Below, piece after piece: positions 12,070-21,668 of a DNA stretch of 64,000 nucleotides. The position numbers and the translations under genes are program-made. This DNA comes from Helicoverpa zea (lineage: Eukaryota; Arthropoda; Insecta; Lepidoptera; Noctuidae), in NCBI RefSeq assembly GCF_022581195.2, contig NC_061475.1, forward strand, positions 1,612,001-1,676,000, in the 5' to 3' direction. The stretch's first letter is position 1, and each line of letters starts with the position of its first letter. Below the pieces are notes generated by a model. The model saw nothing but the letters and a program-made list of their open reading frames with translations, did no database searches and was not told the DNA's origin.

Positions 12070-12412
12070 ACAGATGAGAAGGCCCAGTTGGGTAAATGAT
12101 GATGATGTCCTCCTAGCCGATTATCGGCTACGGCGGCTGTACTCACGTAAGGGGATTAGCAAACTGCGCAGGACATATTATAGTGCACAAGCATTTGCGC
12201 AGACACAGGTGCACTCACTGTTCCTTCACTCTCATAACCCGATGGGACGGCAATCCGACACGACCGGAAAGAGATCAGGCGCAGGACCGACATTTACGTG
12301 CTTTCCGATGCACGGGTGTATCAATCACCAACTTCCAGGCCCGACCCGGGAATCGAACCCGAGACCTCGTGCTCAGCAGCCGCGCTTGCGACAGCTAGAC
12401 CAACGAGGCAGT
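12070..12412 (-). mobile_element. tRNA-derived SINE, full-length looking
   Basis: On the minus strand the head starts CTGCCTCGTTGGTCTAGCTG with a B box GGTTCGATTCCCGGG (plus 12348-12362), followed by a body (GGTCCTGCGCCTGATCTC, GGTCGTGTCGGATTGCCG) and a tail with ATCATCATCATTT. This is the build of a common lepidopteran tRNA-headed SINE. A 138-codon open frame crosses it on the plus strand and is an artefact of the SINE. Confidence 0.85.
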
Positions 12413-13159
12413 TGGGTAGATAAAGTAGCATTGTCAAATAAATCACAGATTGCTCCAATGCTTAGTTCCATATTCTTTTGATCTAAGAGTTTTATATCAA
12501 CCTAAAGTACTGAAATTACAATCGTGAGCTAGCATGTTTACCAAAGATTCTATCTATTGAATACCAAAATTTTGATCCACATTTTCCAGCTAGTATTGCT
12601 GCTTGTATGCTGTTCTACTGTTCTGTATCTTCTGGAATATCTCTGTTGTATAACAACCTCTTTAATACAGCAAAATAAAGTAAAAGTATTGAAATTATAC
12701 CTAGGGTGACTGAGCAACTGTTATAATTAACACTATTATGAGTAGGCAACCCACTAGAGGTGTTGATGGACTTGGATGTTGTGCATAGGTGAATACATAC
12801 CAGTATACCTGGGCGAGTTCTTCAACATACATGGCCAACCTACTACGGTCCCTCAATGTGCTGTTTGTTTAACTAGATACCTAGCACATGTTTGTCATTT
12901 GTAGAACCGTTGAGTATATAACCCACCAGTTTGTTCTTGTAATATCCTCTATATTGCAAGCACTTGAATTAAGTTAGTTAAGTACCAGAACAATATAGCA
13001 GGTATAAGTTGTTGACTAGACTCTGAGAAGTTAAGTTTGGAAGCTTTTTATGATCCAAATCACCGGGCACAGAAAATATAAAAATTATCAAGATTTACTA
13101 TTTAGTTGTTGCAGTAGTTGACAACTATCGCCAGATAATTTATGCGTGTACAGTCAATT

Positions 13160-13920
13160 GAATGACCAGTAGACGTTCACTACCGTTAACTGTCAAGCTG
13201 TCAATTTAATTACCAGTAGATATAGACTACTGCCAACTGTCAAGCTGTCAATTTAATGACCAGTAGATATAGACTACTGCCAACTGCCAAGCTGTCAATT
13301 TAATGACCAGTAGATATACACTACTGCCAACCATCAAGCTGTCAATTCAATGCCCAGTAGATATAGACTACTGCCAACAATCAGGCTGTCAATTTAATGA
13401 CCAGTAGATACACACTACTGCCAACCATCAAGCTGTCAATTCAATGACCAGTAGATATAGACTACTGCCAACAATCAGGCTGTCAATTTAATGACCAGTA
13501 GATACACACTACTGCCAACTGTCAAGCTGTCAATTTAATGACCAGTAGTTATAGACTACTGCCAACTGCCAAGCTGTCAATTTAATGACCAGTAGATATA
13601 CACTACTGCCAACCATCAAGCTGTCAATTCAATGCCCAGTAGATATAGACTACTGCCAACAATCAGGCTGTCAATTTAATGACCAGTAGATACACACTAC
13701 TGCCAACCATCAAGCTGTCAATTCAATGACCAGTAGATATAGACTACTGCCAACAATCAGGCTGTCAATTTAATGACCAGTAGATACACACTACTGCCAA
13801 CTGCCAAGCTGTCAATCTAATGACCAGTAGATACACGCTACTGCCAACTGCCAAGCTGTCAATCTAATGACCAGTAGATATACACTACTGCTAACCGTCA
13901 AGCTGTCAATTTAATGACCA
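13160..13920. repeat. 47-bp minisatellite with 282-bp higher-order repeat
   Basis: About 16 units of 47 bp, each holding a CAGTAG...CTACTG inverted pair (for example CCAGTAGATATAGACTACTG) followed by a spacer with AAGCTGTCAATTTAATGA. Unit variants (CCATCAAG, CAATCAGG, CTGCCAAG; AATTCAATGCCC) recur in the same order at 13329-13517 and 13611-13800, a shift of 282 bp = 6 x 47. The array therefore grew in blocks of six units. Confidence 0.9.
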
Positions 13921-14642
13921 GCCGATTTTTGGAATAGAATAGGTCTTTATTTGCTTAGAATGCAGGCACTTACAAAATAGGATTGTAAACAACATAATAA
14001 GATCCGTGTACATTCCGCCTTGTTGGCATGCAAGCACAACAATTATTAAACACAATTGATTATAAGGCAAATAGGTTATTGTATTATATCCTCTAGGAAA
14101 TCCCACCACTGCTAAAGTCGTCTTGACGACAATTCAACAACCAGCAACTTTATATTGCTTCCAATAAATGCCTATTATTGAATAAACTTTGATGCAGGTT
14201 TAAGAATGAGTAAACTGATCACCAAGTAATGATTTTGTATTATAAATTACTCATTTGATAAATATTAACACCTGCAATAAATATTGCTACTTCCATTAGA
14301 ATTGTAACAAGGTAAACTTAAACAAAGAATTACGTAAAAAGGTTAAAATTTGTTTGCAATTCGGGTGATACATACATGAACATAAAAGTTATGTATACTT
14401 TGTCATTCTACTCTCTTCCCTTCCTTCTTTCCTTTTGCTCTTTTTAATATGATTGAATATTAACATCGGTCAGAGGTTACTTGTTGTCAAAGCTTATTTA
14501 GCATACATTAATTTGGTATAGGCATGAATAGGACAAATTATTTAGTATAACCTTGTATATCAAATATTTTTCTGGATCACAGAACTAATAGGTAGTTCAA
14601 AATTATAAAAATTAGATAATAGGTAACTGTTGGTCCAAACAC

Positions 14643-14666
14643 TCACGGTTTTATCCTCGTCGCCAA
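14643..14666 (-). promoter_or_regulatory. Primer-binding site, tRNA-Ser(GCU) type
   Basis: Directly after the 5' LTR the minus strand reads TTGGCGACGAGGAT. TGGCGACGAGGAT is complementary to the 3' end of animal tRNA-Ser(GCU), whose acceptor strand is CCTCGTCG plus CCA. The match is 13 nt by my reading. The tRNA assignment rests on remembered tRNA sequences. Confidence 0.75.
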
Positions 14667-14853
14667 TGTATTGTACGCTCATTTTATTATGTTAATCGAC
14701 TCGCCAACGCACCACCACACAGGTCGACAGTCTGACAACGACTGACTCCCCACCGCTCGATCCGGTATTTATAACCGAGTGACGTATGCGCACGAGGCGT
14801 CATAATAATGACATAACCTATACAATGATGCACATGTACCTGCATACACTACA
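14667..14853 (-). repeat. 5' LTR with promoter of the non-coding LTR element
   Basis: 187 bp, TG...CA on the minus strand. It carries TATAAATA (plus 14766-14773) and, 30 bp downstream, the arthropod initiator TCAGT (plus 14741-14745, start A at 14743). The poly(A) signal AATAAA is at plus 14683-14688. Thus U3 would be about 110 bp, R about 60-75 bp and U5 very short. Spacing of TATA box to initiator is exactly that of a working insect Pol II promoter. Confidence 0.9.
14741..14773 (-). promoter_or_regulatory. TATA box and initiator in the 5' LTR
   Basis: TATAAATA at plus 14766-14773 and TCAGT at plus 14741-14745, read on the minus strand, with 30 bp from the first T of the TATA box to the A of the initiator. 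The same pair is in the 3' LTR near 8980-9012. Confidence 0.8.
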
Positions 14854-14858
14854 ATACT
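14854..14858. repeat. Target-site duplication ATACT (right copy)
   Basis: Second copy of the five bases found at 8901-8905. After it the interrupted palindrome arm continues with ATTATTAATTTATATTCATT. Confidence 0.9.
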
Positions 14859-16192
14859 ATTATTAATTTATATTCATTGAAATTTTTAACACTGTTTTCT
14901 TAATTTAAATCCATTAAAATTTATTTTCTAATTTTTAGTTCGTTTTTCTATAAAAAGCGTGTTTTTTAGTTTTTTTTTAAACTATTATTTATTTTCTACT
15001 TTTTAGTTTGTTTCAAAACTATTATTTGTTTTGTAGAATTAAAATTCTCTTTAGTATACAAAAAATTGTCAATATTAGAGAAAACGGCTAAAGATAATTA
15101 TTGGAAATAAAAATTTACATCGAGTCCTGCCTTATCGACTGTAGAGAAAAATTCTAGAAAATTTTAATTAATTTTCTTACCTTATCGACTATAGATGAAA
15201 ATTATATAGGTAAATTAACAAAAATCATATTTTGCAAATTGAAAAGCCTAGAAGTCGGTGTCTAATGGATGTTACTAAGTTAATTTTGCCACCGACTTCT
15301 AGGCCGGTGCACCTAAAATTAGTTTTTTTTTTGCTTTTTAGTGTTTTGGGAAGTCGGTTTAATTTTTTTGTAAAAAGGTTATTTATTCAAAGCTTTTCAG
15401 TGATACGAATAGTTGTCACTATCCATACATGTGGGAAGTTCTCATCAATACAAAGAATATAAGTCCAAACGAGGTATTTTACATGTTCAGTTGTCGAGTT
15501 CCCTCGACTTTCTCTGGTCTCCATCATCAGGTCAGCTCCAAATCTTCACTGTTGCATAGGTCTTGTCAATACGAATAATCTAAGCCCAAACACGAGGTAG
15601 TTTACATATTCAGTTGTCGAGTTCCCTCGACTTTCTCTGGTCTCCATCATCAGGTCAGCTCCAAACCTTCACTGTTGCATAGGTCTTGTCAATACGAATA
15701 ATCTAAGCCCAAACACGAGGTAGTTTACATATTCAGTTGTCGAGTTCCCTCGACCCTCTCTGGTCTCCATCATCAGGTCAGCTCCAAATCTTCACAGTTG
15801 AATAGTGCTTTTAGGCGTACACCTGAGTGTCAAGTTTTTACCCTATGTATGCCTACAACTTTTGAAGGTTGCCCTCGATTTCTCAGGGTTTCCATCATCA
15901 GATCCTAACCTGATGACTATGGGACCAACTGCCAGCTATTCCGAGTCGAACAAAAAAAGAATCACGTAAATCGGTCTATAAACCTCGGAGTAATCGATGT
16001 GTATGTGTAACCTCCTCCTTTTTGGGAAGTCGGTTAAAAATGGAATAATTTTATCAAATTAGTGTATTGTCATCGGTCCTCAATAAATCTACAAAGTTTG
16101 AACGAAATCTGGCCATTTAAAGTGGGTCAAAATCGCGCCCAAAGAAGTCGGTTACAAACATACAAACATACAGGTGAAGCTAATAAAAAAAA
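14859..16192 (+). repeat. Repeat unit 1, right part
   Basis: Continuation of the palindrome arm (to about 14988), then the body shared with unit 2: an exact 15-bp inverted pair GCCTAGAAGTCGGTG (15246-15260) and CACCGACTTCTAGGC (15290-15304), three direct sub-repeats of about 122 bp (starting 15445, 15566 and 15689) each with GTCGAGTTCCCTCGA, a further block with ACCTGATGACTATGGG, and an end with AAGTCGGTTACAAACATACA and CAGGTGAAGCTAATAAAAA. Elements with AAGTCGGTT are very common in Lepidoptera; I cannot place the family. Short open frames inside are not genes. Confidence 0.8.
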
Positions 16193-16200
16193 ATAAAAAT

Positions 16201-16621
16201 AATAATAGTTTAAAAAAACTAAAAAACACGCTTTTTATAGAAAAACGAACTAAAAAATAGAAAATAAATTTTAACGAATTTAAATTAAGAAAACAGTGTT
16301 AAAAATTTCAATGAATGTAAATTAATAATAGTGTGAATACAAAAAAAAGATTTAAAAAAAAGCGTGGGGTGCATGGTGTCAATAGTTATAAATATTTTAT
16401 TGACAGATATGAGTACAGTGATTTTCATTTCGATAATATCTTAAAAAGCACCCCACGCTTTTTTTAAATCTTTTTTTTTTTGTATTCACACTATTATTAA
16501 TTTACATTCATTGAAATTTTTAACACTGTTTTCTTAATTTAAATTCGTTAAAATTTATTTTCTATTTTTTAGTTCGTTTTTCTATAAAAAGCGTGTTTTT
16601 TAGTTTTTTTAAACTATTATT
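16201..16621. repeat. Long palindrome, arms of about 173 bp
   Basis: Arms 16201-16372 and 16448-16621 are nearly perfect reverse complements, separated by a 75-bp loop (16373-16447). The base of the inner stem is GCGTGGGGTGC/GCACCCCACGC; the outer end is AATAATAGTTTAAAAAAACT/AGTTTTTTTAAACTATTATT. A transcript through it would form a very long double-stranded RNA stem. Confidence 0.9.
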
Positions 16622-17837
16622 TATTTTCTACTTTTTAGTTTGTTTTAAAACTATTATTTGTTTTGTAGAATTAAAATTCTCTTTAGTATACAAAAAAATG
16701 TAAATATTAGAGAAAACGGCTAAAGATAATGATTGGAAATAAAAATTAACACCGAGTCCTGCCTTATCGACTGCAGAGAAAAATTCTAGAAAATTTTAAT
16801 TAATTTTCTTACCTTATCGACTATAGATGAAAACTATATAAATTAACAAAAATCATATTTTGCAAATTGAAAAGCCTAGAAGTCGGTGTCTAATGGATGT
16901 TACTAAGTTAATTTTGCCACCGACTTCTAGGCCGATGCACCTAAAATTAGTTTTTTTTTGCTTTTTAGTGTTTTGGGAAGTCGGTTGAATTTTTTTGTAA
17001 AAAGGTTATTTATTTAAAGCTTTTCAGTGATACGAATAGTTGTCACTATCCATACAAGTGGGAAGTTCTCATCAATACAAAGAATAAAAGTCGTAACGAG
17101 GTATTTTACATATTCAGTTGTCGAGTTCCCTCGACTTTCTCTGGTCTCCATCATCAGGACAGCTCCAAACCTTCACTGTTGCATAGGTCTTGTCAATACA
17201 AATAATTTAAGTCCAAACACGAGGTAGTTTACATATTCAGTTGTCGAGTTCCCTCGACCCTCTCTGGTCTCCATCATCAGGTCATCTCCAAACCTTCACT
17301 GTTGCAAAGGTCTTGTCAATACAAATAATTTAAGCCCAAACACGAGGTAGTTTACATATTCAGTTGTCGAGTTCCCTCGACCCTCTCTGGTCTCCATCAT
17401 CAGGTCAGCTCCAAATCTTCACAGTTAAATAGTGCTTTTAGGCGTACACCTGAGTGTCAAGTTTTTACCCTATGTATGCCTACAACTTTTGAAGGTTGCC
17501 CTCTATTTCTCAGGGTTTCCATCATCAGATCCTGACCTGATGACTATGGTGGTACCTGATGACCTGATAACTGGCAGCTATTCCGAGTCGAACAAAAAAA
17601 GAATCGCGTAAATCGGTCTATAAACCTCGGAGTAATCGATGTGTATGTGTAACCTCCTCCTTTTTGGGAAGTCGGTTAAAAATGGAATAATTTTATCAAA
17701 TTGGTGTATTGTCATCGGTCCTCAATAAATCTACAAAGTTTGAACGAAATCTGGCTGTTTAAAGTGGGTCAAAATCGCGCCCAAAGAAGTCGGTTACAAA
17801 CATACAAACATACAGGTGAAGCTAATAAAAAGCGTGT
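16201..17837 (+). repeat. Repeat unit 2 (intact tandem copy)
   Basis: About 1.64 kb and parallel to unit 1 along its whole length: palindrome (16201-16621), the 15-bp inverted pair near 16873-16931, three ~122-bp sub-repeats starting near 17072, 17195 and 17317, and the end CAGGTGAAGCTAATAAAAA. It differs from unit 1 by scattered substitutions and small indels, so the duplication is older than the LTR insertion. Confidence 0.85.
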
Positions 17838-18328
17838 AAAAAGCGTGTAATGATGTAGTTTGGTGGCGGAGTGCATTCAGTATCAGCTACAATCGGGTCA
17901 AGATAAAGCACTGTAGGATACTAAGTCTAACCTAGTTTATCGTTGGCACTGCTGTTACAATATTATACTTTAGACTTTCTAGCGTGTTGGAAGAATTTTA
18001 ATGGCTGTATACCTACGTATGCATATAAATTTATTTCCTTGATTCGGATTGTATATTATTTTAAGTTATTGTTTCATAAAGTGTACTGTATAGGTAGTGG
18101 AGGTTGTATCATCACTATCCTGCTCTTCATAATTGTATTTATGGTCTTCTTCTTCCATTCTTTACTATTAAATCATCTCTGATCTCACAAGTATCATTAT
18201 TTCCAGTAATATCATCCTATACTCAATCCATTCTTAGTTTGCTTGGTCGTCACACAATCGTAGTGAAAATAAGTTATGTCATTAAATCAAGTACAAACCA
18301 TTATATTCTATTACTATCATTTACTTAC
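17838..18328. other. Non-coding stretch
   Basis: AT-rich sequence after repeat unit 2. Two short plus-strand open frames (79 and 90 codons) overlap in different frames, are hydrophobic by composition and match nothing I know. No element ends are visible. Confidence 0.45.
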
Positions 18329-19298
18329 TTATACTTCGGCCGTTCAGAGAATGCGTTCCTGACACCTATCAGTTAGTCACGACTAGTGATGGGCACAACA
18401 TAACACTGAGTTCGTTACCGTTCCTTCAAAATGAACCGCCGCATTATTTTAAGATTATTTTCGTTTTAAATTGGCGGAATCATTTGTTTTATATTTTAGT
18501 TATTTAAGTGGAAACCAAAAAAAGGTAATATTCATATAATAAAATTGTTTTATTTATTCTTTGTTACAAGTACATTGAATTGAATGTGCGAACAGAATAT
18601 TAATCAGACTCCGATTTGCTTGAGGAGGTGGTGTCTTCATCATCATCTTCGCCTACATGTATAATTATATTATTATCAATAACAGAATCAATCCTGATAT
18701 CTCGGTCTAACAAAAGCCGGGTAATCAAATAAAAACAGATCGAAAACACTTGAAAAACGTGGTCTATGCGCACGAAACGACAACGGACGACTGTTTTAGC
18801 GTCACAAAATGGCGGCCCATAACGCCATTTGGGGTTACCATTTTTAATCTAAGTATAAAAATGCGGTTTGGTCATAGTTTTATTTTTATATTTCATAAAC
18901 GTTATAATTAAGTCTTATAGTCCATTATTTTCCAATTCTTAAAAAGAAAATCAAAACGTATTATTTTATATTATAACTGTATAAGAACAGATTACGATAC
19001 TTGCCTGTTATTTTTAGCACAGCACTACAAAATATAAACCGCTGACATAACCTTGTAATAGCGCAGTATAGATTTAGAAAAATATTGTTTACCAAGTTAT
19101 TTGACACTCAGTTTGGCACAAAATTATAACATTCATTGATTATTGATATAATAATGTTGTTTTAATGCTCCTCAATTGTTAAAACGGTAAACAACCAGCA
19201 AAAATATTTTTATCGTAACTGCAACGCCATTGCAAAGTTACGTCGTCAGTTCAATCGCGACGTGTCAGGAACGCATTCTCTGAATGGCCGAACTATAA
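18329..19298. mobile_element. 970-bp TIR DNA element, partly coding remnant
   Basis: Ends are TTATACTTCGGCCGTTCAGA on the left and the inverted TCTGAATGGCCGAACTATAA on the right; similarity runs inward for about 35 bp (AATGCGTTCCTGACAC). A 233-bp relative is at 59860-60092. Inside, on the minus strand, is an 82-codon stop-bounded frame with an acidic end (18600-18848). No complete transposase is present. Just inside the left end TAGTGATGGGCA resembles a hAT-type tip. The superfamily is not assigned. Confidence 0.75.
18600..18848 (-). pseudogene. Possible terminal exon or transposase C-terminus
   Basis: An 82-codon frame without ATG, opening after a minus-strand TAG at 18849-18851 that sits in an acceptor-like context (TTATACTTAG). 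It ends in an acidic, serine-rich tail (GEDDDEDTTSSSKSESD, then TAA at 18600-18602). An AATAAA (plus 18549-18554) follows about 45 bases after the stop. This arrangement looks like the last exon of a gene or the end of a transposase. I do not recognise the protein. It may be chance: the middle part (82 codons) has no conserved motif. Confidence 0.3.
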
Positions 19299-19439
19299 TA
19301 GCATGTATAAACCAAATACACAGATAACTATATACTATGAAACTTCGCTTCATATCCGAATTACAAAAATACTGAATCAATAACTGCCAAAGTTTTATAA
19401 AAAGACAAAAGACAGAAAGCCATTTCGAAACAAAAAACT

Positions 19440-19647
19440 GGCCAAGTGCGAGTAGACTCGCGCACGAAGGGTTCCGTACCATTATTTATAAAACGGACAA
19501 AAAAAATCACGTTTGTTGTATGGAAGCCCCTCGAAATATTTATTTAATTCTAGTTTTTTATTTGTTGTTGTTTGACAGAGGGACGCACGGACAGAGGAAC
19601 GAAAACAATATGATCCCGTTTTACCCTTTGGGTACGGAACCCTAAAA
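19440..19647 (+). mobile_element. Short dispersed repeat, GGCCAAGTGCGAGT...GGTACGGAACCC type
   Basis: Starts GGCCAAGTGCGAGTAGACTC with GCGCACGAAGGGTTCCGTACC close by, ends GGGTACGGAACCCTAAAAA. The inner GGGTTCCGTACC and GGTACGGAACCC are inverted. Both ends recur at 35218-35264 and 37835-37879. It is a very common lepidopteran repeat; its class is unclear to me. Confidence 0.75.
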
Positions 19648-20185
19648 AGCATCATGCTGCCGACCTGTTAGTAAAATTAGCAAGCCGAACATTATCGTTG
19701 GGTGACAACTACACATTATAATGTACGGTATACGTATCTAATGGTAAAACTTTCCCAATGTTTGTTTGTCTGTCCATTAGTCTGTCACTGATCGTGTTAG
19801 TAGGAAAGTGGTAATAACTTTGTTTAGTGTATAGGAAAGCGGTGCTTTTGGCGTATAAATTATTTCCTACTTGTTTTTCATAAGGTAAAAAATCATTTTT
19901 TGAGGAAACAAATACAATCATGTGACTAATCAAAAATAACAGTATGTTTTTCCACATCTGTATTTCAACAGAAGCATAAAATATTATAATGTACCTAAAA
20001 CTAAAGTTAATTTACAGGCAAACAGTAGCACTAGCTCTATTTAATATTTTATTTAAAAAAACTTCACTTTCAAAAATGTTGAAGTAGATATCTACATCAT
20101 TCCAGTACCCTTTATCAGAATTAAAGCGAAAAAATATCAACAAACAATAAAATGATAAAAACACTTCATGAAAGCAGAAAAAATA
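19648..20185. other. Non-coding stretch
   Basis: AT-rich. An 82-codon minus-strand open frame shows no recognisable domain. No repeat ends seen. Confidence 0.45.
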
Positions 20186-20187
20186 TA

Positions 20188-20773
20188 CAGGGTTACTGGT
20201 AAGTAGACCGCATCCTTTCAGGAGGTGATAGTATAGGTCAATACGGACAAATTTGACCATGGGATACACTGGGCAAAAGTTAACCCGTTTCAAGATAATC
20301 GAATTGCAAGATCAGTCGTCTAGGTACACGTATAAATTTTCATTATTAGTCAAAAGTCTCGTTTTTGAGGATTTTTGTGTGTTTTTGGATAGAAGATGAA
20401 TCACTTCATTATAACAAACCATAAAATTGTACAAATCACAGAGGAAATTTTAGCAAACAGCAATTACTTTTTTAGTAGCTATTTTCTCAAAAATATTACT
20501 CTTCATTTTTTTGTGCAGAATACTTAAAAAACATCTACATTTATCTAGCTATCCAAAAAGGCACAAAATACACAAAAATCCGCAAAAACGAAACTTTTAA
20601 CTAATAATAAAAATTCATACGTGTACCTAGATGACTTGTAAAGAAAAGATCTTTAAATTCGATTATCTTGAAACGGGTTAACTTTTGCCCAGTGTATCCC
20701 AGGGTCAAATTTGTCCGTATTGACCTATACTATCACCTCATGAAAGGATGCGGTCTACTTACCAGTAACCCTG
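20188..20773. mobile_element. MITE with long terminal inverted repeats, TA-flanked
   Basis: Ends CAGGGTTACTGGTAAGTAG and its reverse complement are next to TA on each side (20186-20187, 20774-20775). The inverted arms run for about 205 bp each (20188-20398 against 20563-20773) with few differences, for example AACGGGTTAACTTTTGCCCA. No transposase is present. TA flanks suggest mobilisation by a Tc1/mariner-type enzyme. Confidence 0.88.
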
Positions 20774-20775
20774 TA

Positions 20776-21527
20776 TAAAAGAAAGGAAACATAAAAAAAG
20801 CGCTCGGAGCGAGCAAACGCAATACCTTTCATAGAACGACAGAGCAAAAAAAGCACGGAAATTAAAGAAAAACTCCATATTTTTCGCGAACCAAACAGAT
20901 ATGAATTTCTCTCATAAAGTTCATAAAAAATGGGACAGTATGTAAACATGTTGCAGATTGTTTAGAGATTCTGCACGCGAGTGTACTATATGGCACATGC
21001 ATTCATTTTTATTTTGTTTGTCGTGTATTTAAAAGTTTGGGCATACGAGTTTTCTGAATAGCTTGACTATAACTGCACACTGAAAACTTTTAGTCGGCCG
21101 ATAGTATGTTTGGTCTCATGAATCGGTATGAAGATGAATGTTAGCACGCACATTACAAAGATCAGGTATTTAGCCGGTATCCAGAGCGACTGAAAACTTT
21201 GATTGGTTGGAATCAAGATTTTCTTTTAAAAAATATGCCAACTATCGGGTCAACTGTTGGCTGACTTTTTAGTCTTCAGTCTGTAATGCACCCTTAAGCT
21301 ACATATTATGTAGAATACGTTTTATTTTGAATGAGGTTGCCGTTTCATGGTTTTTCATTTTCTTTAGTAATAAAACTTAATGTTTGTCCTCTACGTTTTT
21401 ATTAAAACAACTGTCTGACTAAAGAACAAAAGGGTATTTTTGAGGTACGATTTTAGCCTAATTAAAAGCCTTACAAATGCATTATATTATACGACTTCTT
21501 CTGTATGAAGAGGTTAAAGAAGGGCAA
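20776..21527. other. Non-coding stretch
   Basis: No gene or clear repeat recognised. A 64-codon minus-strand open frame spans part of it and has no recognisable domain. Confidence 0.45.
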
Positions 21528-21543
21528 TTATGAATATGTCCTG
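21528..21543. repeat. Target-site duplication of the SINE fragment (left copy)
   Basis: TTATGAATATGTCCTG. The right copy (TTACGAATATGTCCTG with one change) is split by a LINE: its first 9 bases are at 21667-21675 and its remainder ends at 22923. Confidence 0.75.
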
Positions 21544-21666
21544 GGTAGGGCTGAGGAGGTCAGTTAGGCAGTCGCTCCTTGTAAAGCACTGGTACTCAGC
21601 TGAATCCGGTTAGACTGGAAGCCGACCCCAACATAGTTGGGAAAAGGCTCGGGAGATGATGATGAA
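21544..21666 (+). mobile_element. 5'-truncated SINE (tail type A)
   Basis: Carries GAGGAGGTCAGTTAGGCAGT, CGCTCCTTGTAAAGCACTGG, TTAGACTGGAAGCCGACCCC and a GATGATGATGAA end. The same order is seen in the fuller copy at 38457-38914 and in reverse at 56467-56662. The tRNA head is missing, which is typical of truncated retrotransposition. Confidence 0.85.
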
Positions 21667-21668
21667 TT

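Larger units (their letters stand above)
8906..14853 (-). mobile_element. LTR retroelement with non-coding interior (LARD-like)
   Basis: A 5948-bp element bounded by two 187-bp direct repeats that I read as identical, each TG...CA, and flanked by the 5-bp duplication ATACT. On the minus strand the 5' LTR (14667-14853) is followed by a primer-binding site and the 3' LTR (8906-9092) is preceded by a purine tract, so orientation is minus. The 5.57-kb interior has no open frame longer than about 140 codons and nothing like gag, protease, reverse transcriptase, RNase H or integrase. It carries a 30/60-bp array, a 47-bp minisatellite, a tRNA-headed SINE and a LINE tail. This fits a large retrotransposon derivative moved by proteins supplied elsewhere. 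Identical LTRs imply recent insertion. The parental superfamily (gypsy or BEL) cannot be told without coding sequence. Confidence 0.88.

Noticed and set aside
12065..12481. 138-codon open frame
   Set aside because: It crosses a tRNA-headed SINE (12070-12412); the peptide is the antisense reading of the SINE.
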